Below, piece after piece: positions 8,846 to 18,160 of a stretch of 20,868 nucleotides of DNA; the stretch's first letter is position 1, and each line of letters opens with the position of its first letter. Under the pieces are notes generated by a model that was not told where the DNA came from, made no database searches, and saw only the letters and a program-made list of their open reading frames with translations. The DNA comes from Haplomitrium mnioides (lineage: Eukaryota > Marchantiophyta > Haplomitriopsida > Calobryales), in the NCBI GenBank assembly GCA_049999725.1, contig JBNGIS010020039.1, forward strand, positions 1-20,868, in the 5' to 3' direction. A program made the translations under genes and the position numbers.

Positions 8846-8850
8846 ACCAA
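8846..8850. repeat. 5-bp target-site duplication ACCAA (right copy)
   Basis: Directly follows the terminal TGACA of the LTR and matches 5742-5746. Confidence 0.8.
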
Positions 8851-10772
8851 CCCTTTATTGCAAGAGTTTCTTCATACATTTGTTGAAATTCTATTCCAAC
8901 CTAAATTTTGATACATTACAAAGACATGTCTTATTATTTTATTAAATGCTTAGAGATGGTATACCAAGGGGATAGCCAAGTTTATTAGAGCCAAAATCAC
9001 GAGATACTTTGAATAATCAAGAAGAAAGAATCCAATGATTTGGTTTGTAGCTTTTCTACTGCACTAGCTAGAGGCTTATGGCCTTTGCAATGAAGAGGAA
9101 CTTGGGATCCTGGGAAGAGAGAAGAGGGCATCATTAAAAGAGACAATATGGACTGATGAGGTTCCAAACAAGGCACATCGAAAGCCATGGAACATCTCTT
9201 CAATGGATCAAAGATCAAAGAGGAAGCGGTTTGAAGTGTTTTAGAGGCACACTATCCGAAGCCACAAAAGAGGGCTTAGATTGAAAACAAAAAGGCATAG
9301 GCTTCAAAAATGCATCTAACAATATTGTTTGTCCCAAGAGGAGAAGGATCTTCAGTATATGAGATTGTTTGTAGGAAGCAATGGAAATGATTGATTTGGT
9401 AGTCAAAAAAGATGCAGAGGACAATCGAGAGAACTTGTTGGAAAAGATTGATGAAAATTGTGAGGCATTAAAGAAGGCAGCAGAGGGAATGTTCAAGCCT
9501 TTAAAGGCAAAAGAAAAGGAAGATCCCAACAAAGAGAAAGAAGTTGATGTGGTCAATGTGATTAAAAAGTAATAAAGGAGCTCACGGTTGAAGAAATTTC
9601 CCAACACAAAAGGAACAAGATGAGGGGCCAACAGAAAATGAAAGAAGCCCAAAGGAGAATCTAATGCCAAATGAGTAAGAGGGTGACGTAGAGGAACATG
9701 TATTGAAGGACAAAGTGGTCGAAGAATTGTTGTCACACACTTCATCCAACAGCCCGCCCTAGATTCTAGATAAGAGGAAGAAAAATTTAAAGAAGTCTAA
9801 AACCAAATCCAATAATGATAACTAAGAGGAGCTCTACTACTAGTTAAATAAGAGGATCAAGGTGAAGGAGAGCCAACTCAAAAAGACGGTCTTAGAGTAG
9901 CATTCTACAAGCAAGATGCTTGAAAAAGCACTTACTTTAGCCCATTAGCAAGAGGCAAACACAACTAAAGAGATCACACAAGTGGTTGGGTTAAGGAATT
10001 GGATGGCTTCCATAGATCTTGTAAGAGACCAAAGGGAAGAGGCTTTTGAAGTGAAAGAGATGAAGGCAGTAAAATTCCCACAAATATTGAGGGATGAGTA
10101 GGAGAGGATCTGCTATGTGAAGAAGGAGCAAGCAACATTGGAATCCAAACTCATCCAGCGGAATTATTTGATCAGCCAAATGCAATTGCAGTCTTTTGAC
10201 AAGAAAGAGCAAGAGTAGATGTAGCTCTATCACACAATGCATTAAAGTCAAGCGGGAATTGAAGAGAGTTGCACTGCAACAATCAAAGTTGGTAGCCTAG
10301 CAGCAAGACTCATCGGAGCGAGAAAAGAAAGAGTTCTCCAAGGATTTATTGAAAGCAATGTGCAAGGCCATGGGTCCAAAATAGATGTCAACCAAGGTGG
10401 AAAAAGTTGAAACCTTGGATTGGGTCGACATGGCTTTGCAACAACTAATTTACAATATAAGCAAAGCAAATCAAGAAGTGGCACATGTCCGAGACAAAAT
10501 GGCAGCACTTGAAGAGCAAAGACTTGATCAAAGAGACAACTTATGAGATGTTATAGAGTAAAGTATTGGAGAATCATAAGGATGACATTGGAATAAGGCC
10601 CCATGATTATAGGCCTTAGATGGAATTTGACAGTAAGTAGCTAGATATCCCACTATTTTATAAAGGTGTCGATTCATTTGTGTGTAAGTCTACTGAGGAC
10701 TCTAAGCTGATTATCTTTGTGTTAATATTATTTCTCATAGCAAAGCCACTTTTGCAAATTCTAAAAGTCTGA
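8851..10772 (+). pseudogene. unassigned long decayed reading frame, coiled-coil C-terminal part
   Basis: Continues 5029-5746 in phase. Segments: PLLQEFLHTFVEILFQPKF, FIRAKITRYFE, LEAYGLCNEEELGILGREKR, LKETIWTDEVPNKAHRK; then 9381-9569 (63 residues, LLEKIDENCEALKKAAEGMF); then, after a shift near 9572, KRKKNLKKSKTKS, RIKVKESQLKKTVLE, MLEKALTLAH, REEAFEVKEMKAVKFPQIL, KKEQATLESKLIQRNYLISQ; after another shift near 10235, VKRELKRVALQQSKLVA, VDMALQQLIYNISKANQEV and DKMAALEEQRLDQRDNL. The Lys/Glu/Gln-rich heptad-like composition suggests a long coiled coil. Most premature stops are TAG or TAA in Gln-compatible settings. The tail past 10560 (DDIGIRPHDYRP, LDIPLFYKGVDSFV) is in a third frame. Together the two halves would be roughly 750-850 residues. 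No known domain was recognised. Confidence 0.55.
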
Positions 10773-11959
10773 GGACTTGTGTAGTAACGTTTATATGTAG
10801 GGATTGAGTTTACATTCACGTATGTATAAGTGCTAATTTTTGAAGTGAATTAAATGAGATAATCATTTAAAGAAGAAATGGGGTAAGTGAATATGTTCTA
10901 AATAATTTTTCAGGAGGAGCTTAATCTGATTCATAAACATCTTATCGCTCTTAAAGGGTTATTTGTTCACCAAAAGGACAACATCTCGAAGTTGTAATTG
11001 AAAAGAACTTGGAAGAAAGCTAGGCTAGAGAGAGGACAGACCTATGAAGGGAGTCCATCAAAGCAAATGAGAGCCCAAGTTGATCGTAGGGCCTACTTGA
11101 TCAATTGTCAACTTCTAGGTGGAAAGTAATGTCAAACGGCAAAGCATCGAAATACATTCCAATTAGCAATTGGCGGAAAATTGTTGGTGACATCAACAAA
11201 AGTGTCGTGTAGTGGAATAATCAACTTGTCCAAAAAAAAAAAATAGAGTACAACAAGACAATCCAAGTTCTAGGTTGAAAATGGGGTCGGAAGGTGCTAG
11301 AAGGGTTTCTTCTTGCTATTTCAGAAATTTATTGCTGATCTGAGGTAGGTTTTTGGAAAGAGTGTGACAATCTTGTTTTCATCCATAGAAGTCTTCTTGT
11401 ATCTGAATTTTAGAATATGAAATCTGGTTTAGAGAGAGCATTTAGTACTATTGCTAAAAGTGAAGGCTTTGTTGAGAAAAGTGTTTCCGTTGATATAAAA
11501 GGTTGAGTCCTTGAGTGAATGAGTCCAAAAAGATGGATAAGCCGTATGTTTTGGAATTCTTCTTGTTTTTACACAAAAATGCATGTGAGAAATAGTGCCA
11601 ACAATGTTGGCGCCACCATCCTTCACGAGAAGGTTGTCAACCGTTCTAATTGAGTTGTCATAATTATAAGATAACACAATTAATATGATAAGATCTGACT
11701 AACATTAGTCCTAATATAAAGTAATTGGCTAAAAAGAAAAGATACTATATTAGCATACATCCTAATAGCTCTTATTTCCAATAGAGAGGGCACTTATGTT
11801 GCACATTGCATTTCTTGAGGGAGGGCATAAAAAGAGAAAGCATTTGCATTTGTAGGGTTTATGACCCATTGAGAACGCTCATCACTTTGAAAGAGTTTGT
11901 GGGTTAATGGCGTGAAAGAGTCATCATGATTTTTTAAGCTATAGGATTATGCTTAGAAA
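10773..11959. other. no gene recognised
   Basis: AT-rich, with only short chance frames (the longest is 11429-11677 on the minus strand, no motif). It contains an A-run at about 11232 and a lone TGGCGCC at 11608-11614. I see no LTR, RNA gene or repeat. Confidence 0.5.
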
Positions 11960-12430
11960 AGTAGGCGAGCAAGTTCATTTGAACTTATGCCTTTCACCAT
12001 ATGATGCTCATAAAGTTGCTCCATGCTTTCAAGCACTAATGTGTCCCAAACTTGCATGTCAAACTTCAAACAAATTTTGATGAGAACTTCTTACAATAAC
12101 AACAATGGAAACCACATATGATGGTCTACAATAATTCCCAATTTCTATAAGTTGCACTGATGGAAGAAAAATATCAAAAGAGAATCTTCAAGGTTCCACA
12201 CAATGCATTTATAGTCTTGAAAAAATAAAGACCTTTTTTGAGCATACTGTTGGATGGAGAAAAGATTTCTCATCAAAGCAAGTATATTATAGATATTACA
12301 AATGATAACTTCTTGATCTAAGCTGATTTTGACACTGACATCACCCTCACCATTGATAAAACATGTCGAATTATTTTCTAAAAGAGTATGAGATTTCAAT
12401 TGGATGCTAGAAAAAACCACATATCGTTTT
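11960..12430 (-). pseudogene. copia protease / pre-integrase fragment
   Basis: The minus-strand frame at 12145-12420 (91 residues) shows INGEGDVSVKISLDQEVIIC, then IYNILALMRNLFSIQQYAQK and FFQDYKCIVWNLE, which is the stretch between the copia protease and GAG_pre-integrs domain ('LPDVLYVPGLKKNLLSVSQL'). Further on, near 11990-12060, VWDTLVLESMEQLYEHHMVK resembles the 'LWHRRLGH' start of the pre-integrase domain with both His lost. The protease DSG is not visible upstream, and no integrase core follows, so it is a truncated scrap. It may belong to the same copy as the gag at 19105-19775. Confidence 0.8.
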
Positions 12431-12686
12431 ACTTTTAAATTCCATTACATTACGTGTAGCGAACAAGACTTGTACTACAAAGAACAAAAATTTGTTTGCA
12501 AGAGAACAAAAGCCAACCACAATTGGCAGTTTTTCAACATGTGAGTTGATAGTTTGTATTTTGCCTACATCCAACCTGGACTACGCATTGCATTTTGGGC
12601 TGATTTGAATGTGGTGTTGTTTGATTTGTGTGGCACAAGAGAAAGTTCTTCTTGATGGTAATGTAGCAACAACCCATCAATTTTTT

Positions 12687-13110
12687 TCCTCTACTAGTCC
12701 ATACAAGGATGTTGCAAGACCCTATTTCAAATCCAAGCAAGACCATTTTTAGGTTTATGTGTTGGAGCAGTTCTATGATGTGGAGTTAAGTGAGTGAAGT
12801 CCCCATCTTTGCACTATTTGTGATGGCAATAGAGATCTTGCTATATGTGATGGGCCATGTCATATGCAATTCTATTGCATTCAACCCATACAAAAGTTTT
12901 CTATTCAGTATTAGGGTGTTATAATTCTACTTGCCATGATTGTAAACCATTGACATTGCCCATACTGTACAAACAAAAAGGCCTAATGTTTCCAATGCGG
13001 GCTTTTTGGCACGATGCAGTCCAAAGTGAGGAAGTGTCGTTGTGCATATTGTGTATGTTGGTATTGTCGAGGGTGTTCGCCATTGAATGTCACTTCTTGC
13101 CCTATCTATA
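12687..13110 (+). pseudogene. PHD-finger-like protein remnant
   Basis: In the frame through 12810 the sequence reads YKDVARPYFKSKQDHF, stop, VYVLEQFYDVELSE, stop, then CTICDGNRDLAICDGPCHMQ and FYC. The CxxC-x8-C-x3-C spacing with 'CDGPC' is that of PHD zinc fingers, chromatin readers in the nucleus. The usual His after the fourth Cys is Tyr here (CAT to TAT would do it). After a stop and frameshifts a second Cys-rich part follows: CHDCKPL, then CFQCGLFGTMQ, KCRCAYCVCWYCRGC (to about 13075). The arrangement resembles plant EDM2-type PHD regions ('CxxC..QCFxCGxLG'), but that specific match is inferred from memory. It is flanked by retroelements, so it is either a captured fragment or the rest of a destroyed gene. 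Confidence 0.6.
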
Positions 13111-13266
13111 CATGTGCCACATACTAGTAGGGCTACCTAAGTGAGTTTGGAGGATGTACTCATGGTTGGTCATTTGGTTGGTCTCAATCCTACATTTCCA
13201 CGAACACTGCATCCTCTGCCTCTCCCCCCAAAGCTTTAATATATGTCTAGTTGAGATCTTCCTCCT
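13111..13266 (-). other. short unassigned stretch, possible gag C-terminal scrap
   Basis: On the minus strand, directly after the 3' LTR of the complete copia element, one frame gives SFGGRGRGCSVRGNVGLRP, Gly/Arg-rich like the end of a copia gag. If real it would be the other side of the gag interrupted at 19105. The match is short and weak. Confidence 0.25.
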
Positions 13267-13494
13267 TGTCAAAACACAATGCGCTCAAATCACAAAATCA
13301 CATACACTAGGGGATGGAGAAAACATTGTATATTCACACATGGTATGAATGGCCTCAATATTACAAAAGGGGAGGAGTGCCTATGCGCAACTTCAATTCC
13401 AGCCCCATGTAACCTAGCCTAACTAGCCATAACTGAGACTACGAGGGCTGCCAGATCATCTTGGCAGCCTATCTGAGCTCATTTTTTCAATACT
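13267..13494 (-). repeat. 3' LTR, 228 bp
   Basis: Aligns end to end with 18872-19099. On the minus strand it starts AGTATTGAAAAAATGAGC and ends GTGTTTTGACA. The 5' copy starts TGTATTGAA, so here the first base has mutated T to A. Shared blocks include ATGGAGAAAA, GGCCTCAATATTACA and GGAGTGCCTATGCGCAAC (plus strand). Confidence 0.93.
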
Positions 13495-13502
13495 CTCCCT
13501 TG
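13495..13502 (-). promoter_or_regulatory. polypurine tract
   Basis: Minus-strand CAAGGGAG immediately before the 3' LTR, primer for second-strand synthesis. Confidence 0.85.
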
Positions 13503-13539
13503 AGCACAATGCATATACACCGAGTTGCTTCCTGAATTT

Positions 13540-13999
13540 CTGCAGCTTCTCTGCTCCCAATGCCTTTGTGAAAATATCAGCCAACTACTTCTCAATATTG
13601 ATATAATACAAGCCAATCAATTTGGCAAAAACCTTCTTTCTCACAAAATGGTAGTGCACTTTAATGTACTTTGAACGTACGTGAACACTATATTGTTAGC
13701 CAACTAAACACTACTAATGTTGTCAAAATTAACCTTCCTTGGTTCCTCTACTCTAACATCCAGATCTCACAAAAGCTTCAACAACCATCTTACCTCATAG
13801 GTGGCCATCACTGTCATCTGTATTCAGCTTCAGTACTTGATAGTGCAATGAAAGATTGCTTCTTGATGCTCCAAGAAATTCCAACACTACCAAATGAAAA
13901 AACAAATTTACTCATACACCTTCGGTCACTTGCACTTCTTGCCCAATTTGCGTCTGTAAAACCAGCAAGCTGAAATTTGTTGATGTTGTTATAAAACAC
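13540..13999 (-). pseudogene. copia RNase H
   Basis: LAGFTDANWARSASDRR carries the first catalytic Asp, GISWSIKKQSFIALSSTEAE the Glu; after a break near 13814 the sequence continues as KVHYHFVRKKVF, LADIFTKALGAEKLQKFRKQ, the normal end of a copia polyprotein. The remaining Asp block (usually 'DNQSA') is read as FDNISSV near 13720. Confidence 0.88.
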
Positions 14000-14980
14000 C
14001 CCATACTGAAGTGTAGATCTTACATATTGAAGAATTTGACGCACTGCATCCAAATGTGGCCTCATTGGATCCTGCATAAATTGACTTGCCAGACCTATAG
14101 CATAGCTCATATTTGGTCTTGTGATGGTGATGTAAATTAGGTTGCCTATCATCTGCTTGAACCCAATTGGATCTTCAATCAACTCTCTTTCATGACTAAT
14201 CAGCTTGGTATTCTGACCTACGGGGGTTGCAATTGGTTTGCAACCTATCATGCCATATCTGGACAACATATCCAAGGCATACTGCCTCTATATCATCAAG
14301 ATACCCTACTCTATTTTAATTACCTCAAAGCCAAGAAAAATTTCTCAACTTACTAGGATCCTTCATATCAAACTTTTGTTGGAGCAATTGTTTAACGTCA
14401 GCAATATTCAACTCACTCCCCCTATCATAATGAGATCATCTACATAAGTAAGAATGATCATAATACCTTTCTTTATTTTCCTGACATATAGAGAATAATC
14501 TGCATCTAATACTTTGAAGCCCATTGAAACAAGATATTTGTCTATCTTGTTGGACCACGCTTGAGGTGTTTGCTTCAACCCATATATGGCATTTTTTTGG
14601 TTACATACCTGATCTGAATGCTCCAGATCAACAAATCAATGCGGCTACAACATGTACACCTCTTCTTCAAGTTCCCTATGTAGAAATGCATTTTTCACAT
14701 CCATTTGTTGTAACATCCACTTTTTTGTTACAACAAATGCAGTTATTGCTCAAATAGTTGTCATTCTTGCCATAGGGCTGAGAGTCTCCTCATACTTTAT
14801 CCCATAAGTTTGAGCGTATCCTTTGGCCACTAACCCCACCTTGAACCTGCTTATGCTTCCATCTTCACTCCTTGTCAATTTGTAGACCCATTTGCATCCA
14901 ATGGTTTTCTTCCCTTCAGGCAAGGTGTCCAACTCCCAAGTCTGATTTTTGTGAAGAGCCTCCATCTCTTCTATCATAGC
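14000..14980 (-). pseudogene. copia reverse transcriptase, YVDD intact
   Basis: Copies element RNA into DNA in the particle. The N-terminal part at 14750-14977 reads EEMEALHKNQTWELDTLPEG, KTIGCKWVYKL, VAKGYAQTYGIKYEETLSP. Then QMDVKNAFLHRELEEEVYM, YGLKQTPQAWSNKIDKYLV, and YVDDLIMIGG with the catalytic YVDD at 14435-14446. The C-terminal part at about 14275-14000 reads MLSRYGMIGCKPIATPVGQN and IGNLIYITITRPNMSYAIGL. Stops and shifts near 14280-14420 and 14610-14755 break it, although the catalytic block itself survives. Confidence 0.92.
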
Positions 14981-15449
14981 ATATTCTCATCTCTTGTCAC
15001 CTTCATCATCCTCAAATAGGGCAGGTTCTTTCTCTGTGATAACCTGCGCCATGTATGCATTATGGAATGCAAACACTCCATTGTATATCAATTTGTCAAC
15101 ATGGTACTTCACCTTGTTTTTTCTGCACAAAGGTGCATTTGCACCTACTACTCCACTTGTTTATGACTTGATGTTGAAGCTGAAAGTAGTCTCAACTCTT
15201 CATCCACACTTCCATATTCAACATTGCCTCTTTCTCCTAGAGACATTGCAATTGTCATGTCTACAGTGCTTCCAGGTTGACAGTTAGTTGGAGTATATTG
15301 CTCCAAATTTCTACACAGCCTTCCTTGCCATGTGCTAGTGTTGTTGTTGCCGTTGCCTTCACCTTGTGGGCCACTCAATAATTGAGCTTGCTGACTTGGT
15401 TGTGACACAACCTATTTCTCATTTGTACCAATTGTGTCATCAACAGTTT

Positions 15450-16330
15450 TCTGACCATACCATGTACTTAGTTCATCAAACACTACATCTCTACTCACCC
15501 TAGTAGAGAGAAGTAAGACAAAATGAATGTCTTATTATGTGTAGTAAGATAAAAACACCTATACCCTTTCTACTCATTTGAGTACCCAATAAATACACAC
15601 TTCTCCACTTTTGGGTCTAATTTGATGCATATCTCAGGTAGCATATGTGCATATGCAATGTAGCCAAATACTTTCAAGTGTGAGATGTCTAGATGTTTCC
15701 ATATGAATTTTTCTTCTAGTGTCATGCCATAAATAGCTACTGTAGAAGTGCTCTAGCCAACAACAAAAACAACAACAACATTCCAGGCTATCTCTGCTAT
15801 GTATTAGTTCTTCCTTTCAGCAACTCCATTCTGTTGGGGTGTATATCAATATGTTTGCTATCTTTTGATCCCTTCTCTATTTAGATAGGTGCAAAAATTT
15901 GTGGAGGAATATTCTCCTTCTCCATCTGACCTTTGACACTTAATTTGATGCCCTTACTCCTTTTTCACCATTGATCTAAAATGCTTGAAGTGATCAAACA
16001 CTTCACTCTTCTGCTTTATGAAATAAATTCAGATCTTCCTTGAGCTGTCATCAATGAAGGTTAGTATGTGCACCCTCCAATGGATTCTATTTTTGTTGGA
16101 CCCCATACACCTGAATGTATCACCTCAAGTGGCTTACTTGCCACATATACATCTTGAAGAAATGCTCGCCTTGCTTACCAAACTGGCAAGCTTCACATAC
16201 TTTCTGCATTTCTTCTACTTTGAACTTTGTGAGTCCACTGACTACCCTTGAACTTTACATACTCCTCATCCTCTCTTCATTGACATGACCAATCCTCTTG
16301 TGCTATATTTCTATGTATGATACTACTATT
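15450..16330 (-). pseudogene. copia integrase
   Basis: Integrase would insert the cDNA into the host chromosome. Visible blocks across frameshifts: EACQFGKQ (pre-integrase CxxC part), VIHSGVWGPTKIESIGGCTY, TFIDDSSRK, FIKQKSEVFDHFKHFRSMV, RSDGEGEYSS, YTPQQNGVAERKN, HLDISHLKVFGYIAYAH and KCVFIGYSNE. Of the DDE triad the first Asp (normally HSDxxGP) is Gly at 16109-16111, the second Asp is kept (15924-15926) and the Glu is kept (15816-15818). Confidence 0.88.
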
Positions 16331-16559
16331 GTACCATGTAATTTTAGGGATGCTCACATCTAGTGTGAACATCATGCCACTTCTGCTTCCTTTCGTGATC
16401 ACGTTACAAATATTTCCCCAATCCTCAATGAATATACTAGTAGGATGAAATCGGACCTACATGTTCTACTCTACACACTGTTTGACTGAGATTAGATTTT
16501 TTTTTCAGAATCATCGAGACATGTATGACATCAAATATGCACTTTTTCTTTCCATTTTC

Positions 16560-16715
16560 CAACACTATAGGCATGCTACCAATCTTATGGATATGATGCA
16601 TAGTTGAGTCACGTGTCTCAACATATCTAAGTGTACTCAGGTTCTTGGTTTCATTGAACCACTCTCCATGGCATGTCGTGTGATTGGAGCATGTGGAATT
16701 GACAAACCATTTGTC
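16560..16715 (-). pseudogene. copia aspartic protease, active site lost
   Basis: KWFVNSTCSNH aligns with the copia 'WFxDSGxSxH' active-site block, but Asp-Ser-Gly has become Asn-Ser-Thr (codons 16698-16700, 16695-16697, 16692-16694, minus strand). GSMPIVLENGKKKCIFDVIH and ILKKNLISVKQ follow, the usual run into the pre-integrase domain. With the catalytic Asp replaced, this copy could not process a polyprotein. Confidence 0.85.
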
Positions 16716-16803
16716 TCCATCACTACTTTATTTCCCATATGCCCCAAAGGAATAACCATGTTGCATAACAAATAATTTATCATTTTTTGTCTTGTTGGAG
16801 CCT

Positions 16804-17583
16804 CTATAGTTCCTTAGTTACTCTCCCTGCCTCTGAACTGACCTCTACCACCAAATTGGCTTGATTGGCATTGTTATTTTGTGTATTGTCGCTTGAGCAA
16901 CCTATGCCAAAATTACCTCTGCCATAACTCCTACCTTGTGCTCTACCCATGTTAGAGTAGAATGCTTGCTCTTGACTACTTGAGGCACCTCCTCCAATGT
17001 CAAGCTCTTCTACAACTAACATTGCAAAAAGATGTGAGAAGGATGTGGTTCCTTCCCTCGTTCTCATCGATGTTTTGAATTTTGTATACTCTTTGCCTAG
17101 CCCATTCAAGAAAACTGCCACTATGGCACTCTCTTTTACTTCCTCTTCTACATTTTCTAGTTGTTCAGCTAGTGATTTTATCTTGGGGCAAAGGCATTTC
17201 AAATATGTTCAGTTTTCCTTTTGCCAACTATAGAACTCCATCTGCAATGTCAACTTCCTTGCATCTTACATAATTGCATACCTTTCTTTTGAGATATCCT
17301 AAGATTCCTTGGGTGTCTTGGCTGCTAACACATAGCCCATAATTTTGTCATTAACACTGATGGTAAGCCAATATAGCAACTTGTGAAACTTCTCTATGTG
17401 GGTCTTGAAGGCTTGCATTTCTTCACTTGATGAGGATGGTCCTAGTACTAGTTTCACTTTGTTTCTTGTGATGAAGTCCCAAAACCCTCTCCTCTTGACA
17501 AAATTTGTCACTCTTACTGACCAGATATGATAATTGTTTTCAGTCAATTTCTCATTGACTATCTAAGAGATTCTCTTTGCCAT
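16804..17583 (-). pseudogene. gag region of the complete copia element
   Basis: N-terminus LTENNYHIWSVRVTNFVKRR, then FWDFI and HIEKFHKLLYWLTISVNDKI (17299-17547); after a shift LAEQLENVEEEVKESAIVAV, FLNGLGKEYTKFKTSMR and FSHLFAMLVVEELD (16804-17202). The C-terminus is Gly/Arg/Asn-rich (GRAQGRSYGRGNFG). A clean CCHC knuckle is not visible between 16800 and the protease; only a C...GHMG scrap near 16740-16780 might be its remains. Gag would form the particle that packages element RNA. Confidence 0.88.
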
Positions 17584-18160
17584 ATTCAAACTTGTACTTA
17601 TAGGTGTGTTTTTTCTTTTATTGATAGTTACTCAGAGATTCCTCTCTGCTGATAGAAAAAAAAACCAGATGGAGTACAATAATCAATACCTCATGACTTC
17701 TTTTGTAACCACCTTTGAGAACTCTAATATCTACAGTCTCTGATCTTGCCTTCTTCAAATTTTGCTATGTATTGACCACTTTGAATGTGGTGTAATTGTA
17801 TATCACCTTCTGTAACCAGCTAGCTTCATAGCCATAACACTTAGAACAAGGATTCTGAATTCTGAAGTTGTGATATACAAGCAGGAATTCCCCATGCTAT
17901 TCTCTCACTATGTTTCAATTTCCCAATGTTAGCTCGAGTATCAAGCTCAGATCATGATCACAAAATCAGATTCATAACCTTCAGATCATGATCACAAAAG
18001 GACTCCTCTCTAACTTTCTGCAATTGTTTTGCTCTCTCCTTCAAAAGGACCCAGAGCAATCCACTAACACATTTCAACTATATATCTTGTTCTCTATCTT
18101 CTTGCGGATTTTTTTTGCCTAGGTGAATTGACTCCAGCTTCGAACTACGTTGATTCCTTC
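17584..18160 (-). other. non-coding part of the copia leader
   Basis: No coding similarity. It contains two copies of CAGATCATGATCACAAAA (plus strand, 17948-17965 and 17982-17999) 34 bp apart, each with the palindrome ATCATGAT. I see nothing else. Confidence 0.5.

Larger units (their letters stand above)
13503..17583 (-). pseudogene. copia gag-pol polyprotein, multiply broken
   Basis: About 4.08 kb, the normal size for a copia polyprotein. Start ATG at 17581-17583, chosen because it precedes the gag N-terminus by a few residues (MAKRIS, stop, IVNEKLTENNYHIWSVRV). The TAG at the seventh codon replaces a probable Gln. Order: gag 17583-16800, protease about 16715-16560, pre-integrase and integrase about 16500-15450, linker about 15410-15150, RT 14980-14000, RNase H 14000-13540. 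The chain closes with ADIFTKALGAEKLQKFRKQL close to the PPT. In-frame stops and shifts are spread over all domains. Confidence 0.93.

Noticed and set aside
9215-9745. Minus-strand frame of 176 codons, rich in Leu, Phe and Ser
   Set aside because: It is the antisense shadow of the Lys/Glu-rich plus-strand frame (AAG/GAA read backwards give CTT/TTC).
9991-10508. Two adjoining minus-strand Leu-rich frames suggesting membrane proteins
   Set aside because: These are also antisense shadows of the coiled-coil frame; plus-strand segments are coherent across stops, and these are not.
9381-10772. TAG read as Gln (altered genetic code)
   Set aside because: Frameshifts and other stop types occur in the same stretch, and the neighbouring elements are plain plant retroelements with the standard code. 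Deamination of CAG explains it.
11608-11614. TGGCGCC as a Ty3/gypsy primer binding site
   Set aside because: Only seven bases match, with no LTR end next to it and no gag following.
12857-13348. Plus-strand frames of 95 and 64 codons starting at ATG
   Set aside because: They overlap the PHD-like remnant in another frame and run into the 3' LTR; the Cys-rich reading is in the other frames.
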